From Warburgia ugandensis (lineage: Eukaryota; Streptophyta; Magnoliopsida; Canellales; Canellaceae): a stretch of 64,000 bases of DNA. Within the stretch, counting starts at the first letter, position 1. Each line of letters begins with the position of its first letter. The stretch is taken from contig CP141137.1 of NCBI GenBank assembly GCA_035236585.1, positions 12,230,327 through 12,294,326 on the forward strand. The letters are read 5' to 3'. Shown here piece after piece: positions 61,301 through 64,000 of the stretch. The notes under the pieces are model-generated. The model had not been told where the DNA came from. It did not search any database and saw only the letters and a program-made list of their open reading frames with translations. A program made the position numbers and the translations under genes.

Positions 61301-63285
61301 ACATACTCACCAACAACTCAAACTAACATGACTTGCTTCCTACTAGAGCAAGCAAAACGGGTAACCAAATAAAATAGGATCCAATCTAAACAAATTTGTA
61401 TCTAACTGAATTGGAGACATCAAGGATAATGGATATAAAAAAAATTTTAAAAAAAACTCAAATCCATATCCAATCTGTCATGGACATTTACAAATATTAA
61501 GGAATGATTAATATCATTTATTTATTAATTTATATCATTATGCTTTATTTCTAATTCGAACTGAGAGTTTAAGCATTTTAGTTTGTTAACAATTAGATTT
61601 AATTCATTTAGCAATGAAATGTTTGAGTTTTGGCTTTAAAAGGAATAATTTGTTACTGTAGGTTTAATTGTTGGATCTAAATCTAGTTTTGGAGATTAAG
61701 AGCTTTATAGAATGATCAATTGGTGACAATGGAGATCTAGCAAAGAGACTTTCAAGAGCAAAAATGCCCTCTAGTTTCTATTTTAGAAACTTTTCTAATT
61801 TGGGATGTTTACTCTTTTGAAAAGTTTCCTTCTCACAATTACTTTTCTATTGAAGTCTTTTCCATAAGAACCTTCCAAAATGAGCAAGTTCCATATTATT
61901 TATCTCAACTAATTACTTACTTTCCTAAAGGAAAACACTTTCTTAGTCAAAATAGAAAAGTTTGACTTTTATTGGACCTACTCAAAAACATCCTAATATA
62001 GGACTATTTTTGTATGTTTTTAGGAAGCTTGCTTATAGGGCATTTTTAGAAGGAAATGGAAAGAATTTGAAACAAAAGAAAAAGGAAAATAGAAATGCTT
62101 GTTTGCCAAGTATTCTCAAAAGAGGAGAGTTTCTTAATTTTTATCTAAGTTTCTTAGGAATTAGATGTTGATTTTACTACTCCTTGAACCAAAGAAGAAC
62201 TTGGAAACATCCAAGAGAAGAACCAAACCAGCTATGGAGAGTTCATCAATCATTGCTGCTAGACCATCCATCATGCAAGGCTAACTTTGAAGTTTAGAGA
62301 TTGGAAAAAGTCAAAAGATAGTGTTAATGGACGATAAAAAGTTTGGACATCCATTTTACCTATTAAAGCAGTAATTCATAGTATCACTGGATGAGAATTT
62401 GGAGCATGATACCTTATTTTTCATTTCCGTTTTGTTCAGAGCAAAATTTTGCAATAGAGACCAAGCGCTCAAAAAAGTTGATGTTCCTTCTTTTACTAAA
62501 GAAGTTGATGCCTCGCTTTGAGATACGTGGTGAATTTTTTCAAATATCTATGTTGTTAGTCATCTTGAGAATGTAATCAGATAAGCTAGAGATAAGCTAG
62601 ATACAAAAGTTTATGCCCATTAACTTCGTTTAGCCTATGTTTCTTTGAGCACTAAAATCTAGACCATTAAACCATTTAATTGTACTAATGTTTTTCAAAG
62701 ACCAAAAACAAGTAGTTAAATATTTTAGGTCAAATGTGGGACTAGCTCCATGATTGTCATCAATTCATTGAAAGGCAGCAAATTACTTAGCTACAAGGAC
62801 CAAAGTGAAATGCTCGACAACAAGAAGAGTGCAAGAGGCTGTTGGAGAAAGTGCAAGTGAAGACGTTCCACGACATTTTTCGGCAAGCTAATGAGGCAGC
62901 AAATTACGCTACAAGAACATTTGCACTGAGGATTTCTGATGGTTGACACTACCAAGCTCCAAAAGTTGTAATTGCAGAAATTCTAGTAGCTAAATAAAAA
63001 CTTGCTTCCTTTTCCTGTCAAAGACGTGTGCGATCTAAAAGTTAGCATTTGAACCATCAATATCCTCCATTTCTTTTCCACCAAAGGCACTTTCCATTTG
63101 GGTCTTCCCTTTTTTAAGACTATTGATACCATGGTATAAAAGTGCAGCTTTAGACTTTCTGCAATTTCCATCTTGGAATTGCGGTATTTTGCAAGGGAAA
63201 AATATTTACCGGCAGGTTTTTTTTGTAATGAGAGGGACCCTTGCGCAAAAGTAGAGTTGTTGTAGTATGCCTTTGAAATAGGGTT
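58375..63285. other. AT-rich intergenic DNA, no supported gene
   Basis: Nearly 5 kb without a family-like frame on either strand. It contains a tRNA-like sequence near 59200 and a T run near 61064-61075. Confidence 0.45.
59200..59276 (+). repeat. tRNA-like sequence, possible SINE head or tRNA pseudogene
   Basis: TTAGGTGAATTGGTTAAGATG resembles a D-arm/A box, and 30-40 bp later GAGTTCAAATCCTAGC resembles a T-arm/B box. The acceptor ends do not pair convincingly and the anticodon arm is unclear, so a working tRNA is unlikely. Confidence 0.35.
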
Positions 63286-63387
63286 TGCAAAATGCAAGGT
63301 AAAGCCGCATATTATTGACCCATGTAGTTCGCTCTTTTCCTGGACCCCCATGTGCAGAAGCTTTGTGCAACGGAGCTGCCCTTTTAG
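63286..63387 (+). mobile_element. Au-like SINE, 5'-truncated
   Basis: Starts inside the element at TTTGCAAAATGCAAGGTAAA, continues with TATTGACCCATGTAGTTCG, TTTTCCTGGACCCCCATGTG and AGCTTTGTGCAACGGAGCTG, and ends CCCTTTT. Both A and B boxes are missing. Confidence 0.75.
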
Positions 63388-64000
63388 AATTTTCTGGTAA
63401 TATAAAAACCCTTTATGGCAGGCTCGTCCGGCCGGTAATATTCATTAATGCATTTTCTATATCATTCGAGTTCCCCATGATGTTGACCCAAGTTGACTGG
63501 AGATTTACATTGTGTCTGCATTTTGAGTTTTGACACTTTAGTTGATGCCATCACCTTCCAGTACCCAAAAATAAAGAAGGCGCCAACTTCAGTTGCCAAT
63601 TCAAAGCCCAAGATATAAAGCAAGACTTTATTTGATATTGACATGCTTTCTTTACAGAGGTTGCTCCAGCTCTCTTTCCAGAATAGTACTAGCAAAGCTT
63701 AGCGTTACACAAGCAAAAACACTTGTTTCGTTAGCTAGGAGAACAAGCATCTAACAGCCCTTCTCTTCATGTCTCTACTCGTGTACATCAGCAAAGAACT
63801 TGCATACTGCTAAAACAGTAGAGCTGTATGTGAGGCCTGAATGTTGGTCATCCCAACAGCTCATCATTTGAAATCTGCATCACATCCGTGCAACAAAAAT
63901 CTTCATCATCGGATGATGTGGGGATTGGTGAAAAATGGACTTCAAAAAATTAAAAATAATGGAAGTGAAAGTTTAACCAATTGAAGACAAGTTCAGAACT
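63388..64000. other. Intergenic, no supported gene
   Basis: No family-like frame. The window ends without a gene boundary that I can recognise. Confidence 0.4.

Overview
The window is nuclear DNA from a flowering plant. The evidence is a CLE peptide gene, a two-exon LRR receptor kinase closely matching Arabidopsis At1g67510, introns with GT-AG borders, long GA/CT microsatellites and typical angiosperm transposon families (CACTA, Ty1/copia, Ty3/gypsy, TRIM, RTE and L1 LINEs, and a SINE that looks like the plant Au family). The species cannot be fixed from the sequence. The genome is AT-rich and gene-poor, and most of the open frames are repeat-derived or chance.

Four genes can be supported. 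(1) A CLE signalling peptide precursor lies on + at 1215-1520. (2) A single-exon gene on + at 16867-17367 encodes a small basic, probably nuclear protein and has two telo-box motifs in its leader. (3) A four-exon gene on - at 25181-28031 encodes a 303-residue plant-type coiled-coil protein of unknown function; I rebuilt its exon borders by phase, and its large third intron carries a SINE with perfect target duplications. (4) A two-exon gene on - at 40347-43735 encodes a 712-residue LRR receptor-like kinase of the At1g67510/ZAR1 type, with a 1.25 kb intron between LRGRNG residues of the kinase domain and a (GA)24 tract in its leader.

The rest is mobile DNA and its debris. From 5417 to 16103 there is an essentially full-length CACTA (En/Spm) transposon with matching termini, AAA target duplication, decayed TNP2 and TNP1-like coding on -, a diverged ~800 bp internal duplication and a (GA)56 tract. 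From 19.5 to 21.7 kb there are copia and RTE fragments; RTE fragments recur at 31.1 kb and 33 kb, the latter with a recent 212-bp tandem duplication. A patch at 37.1-38.2 kb holds SINE, L1 and gypsy pieces on -. Copia pol fragments lie at 48.1-48.7, 50.2-50.95 and 52.8-53.2 kb. From 53235 to 57260 there is a ~4.0 kb solo LTR with near-perfect target duplication; it contains a 56-bp minisatellite and, nested inside, a TRIM with three LTRs and two internal domains, bounded by a perfect CCAGG duplication. Eleven Au-like SINE copies are scattered from 26 kb onward. 57.3-64 kb is AT-rich, with a 122-bp tandem duplication and a tRNA-like sequence but no supported gene.

The most distinctive finds are the three-LTR TRIM nested in a solo LTR and the intact-ended CACTA element. 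I saw no sign of a previously undescribed multi-gene system.
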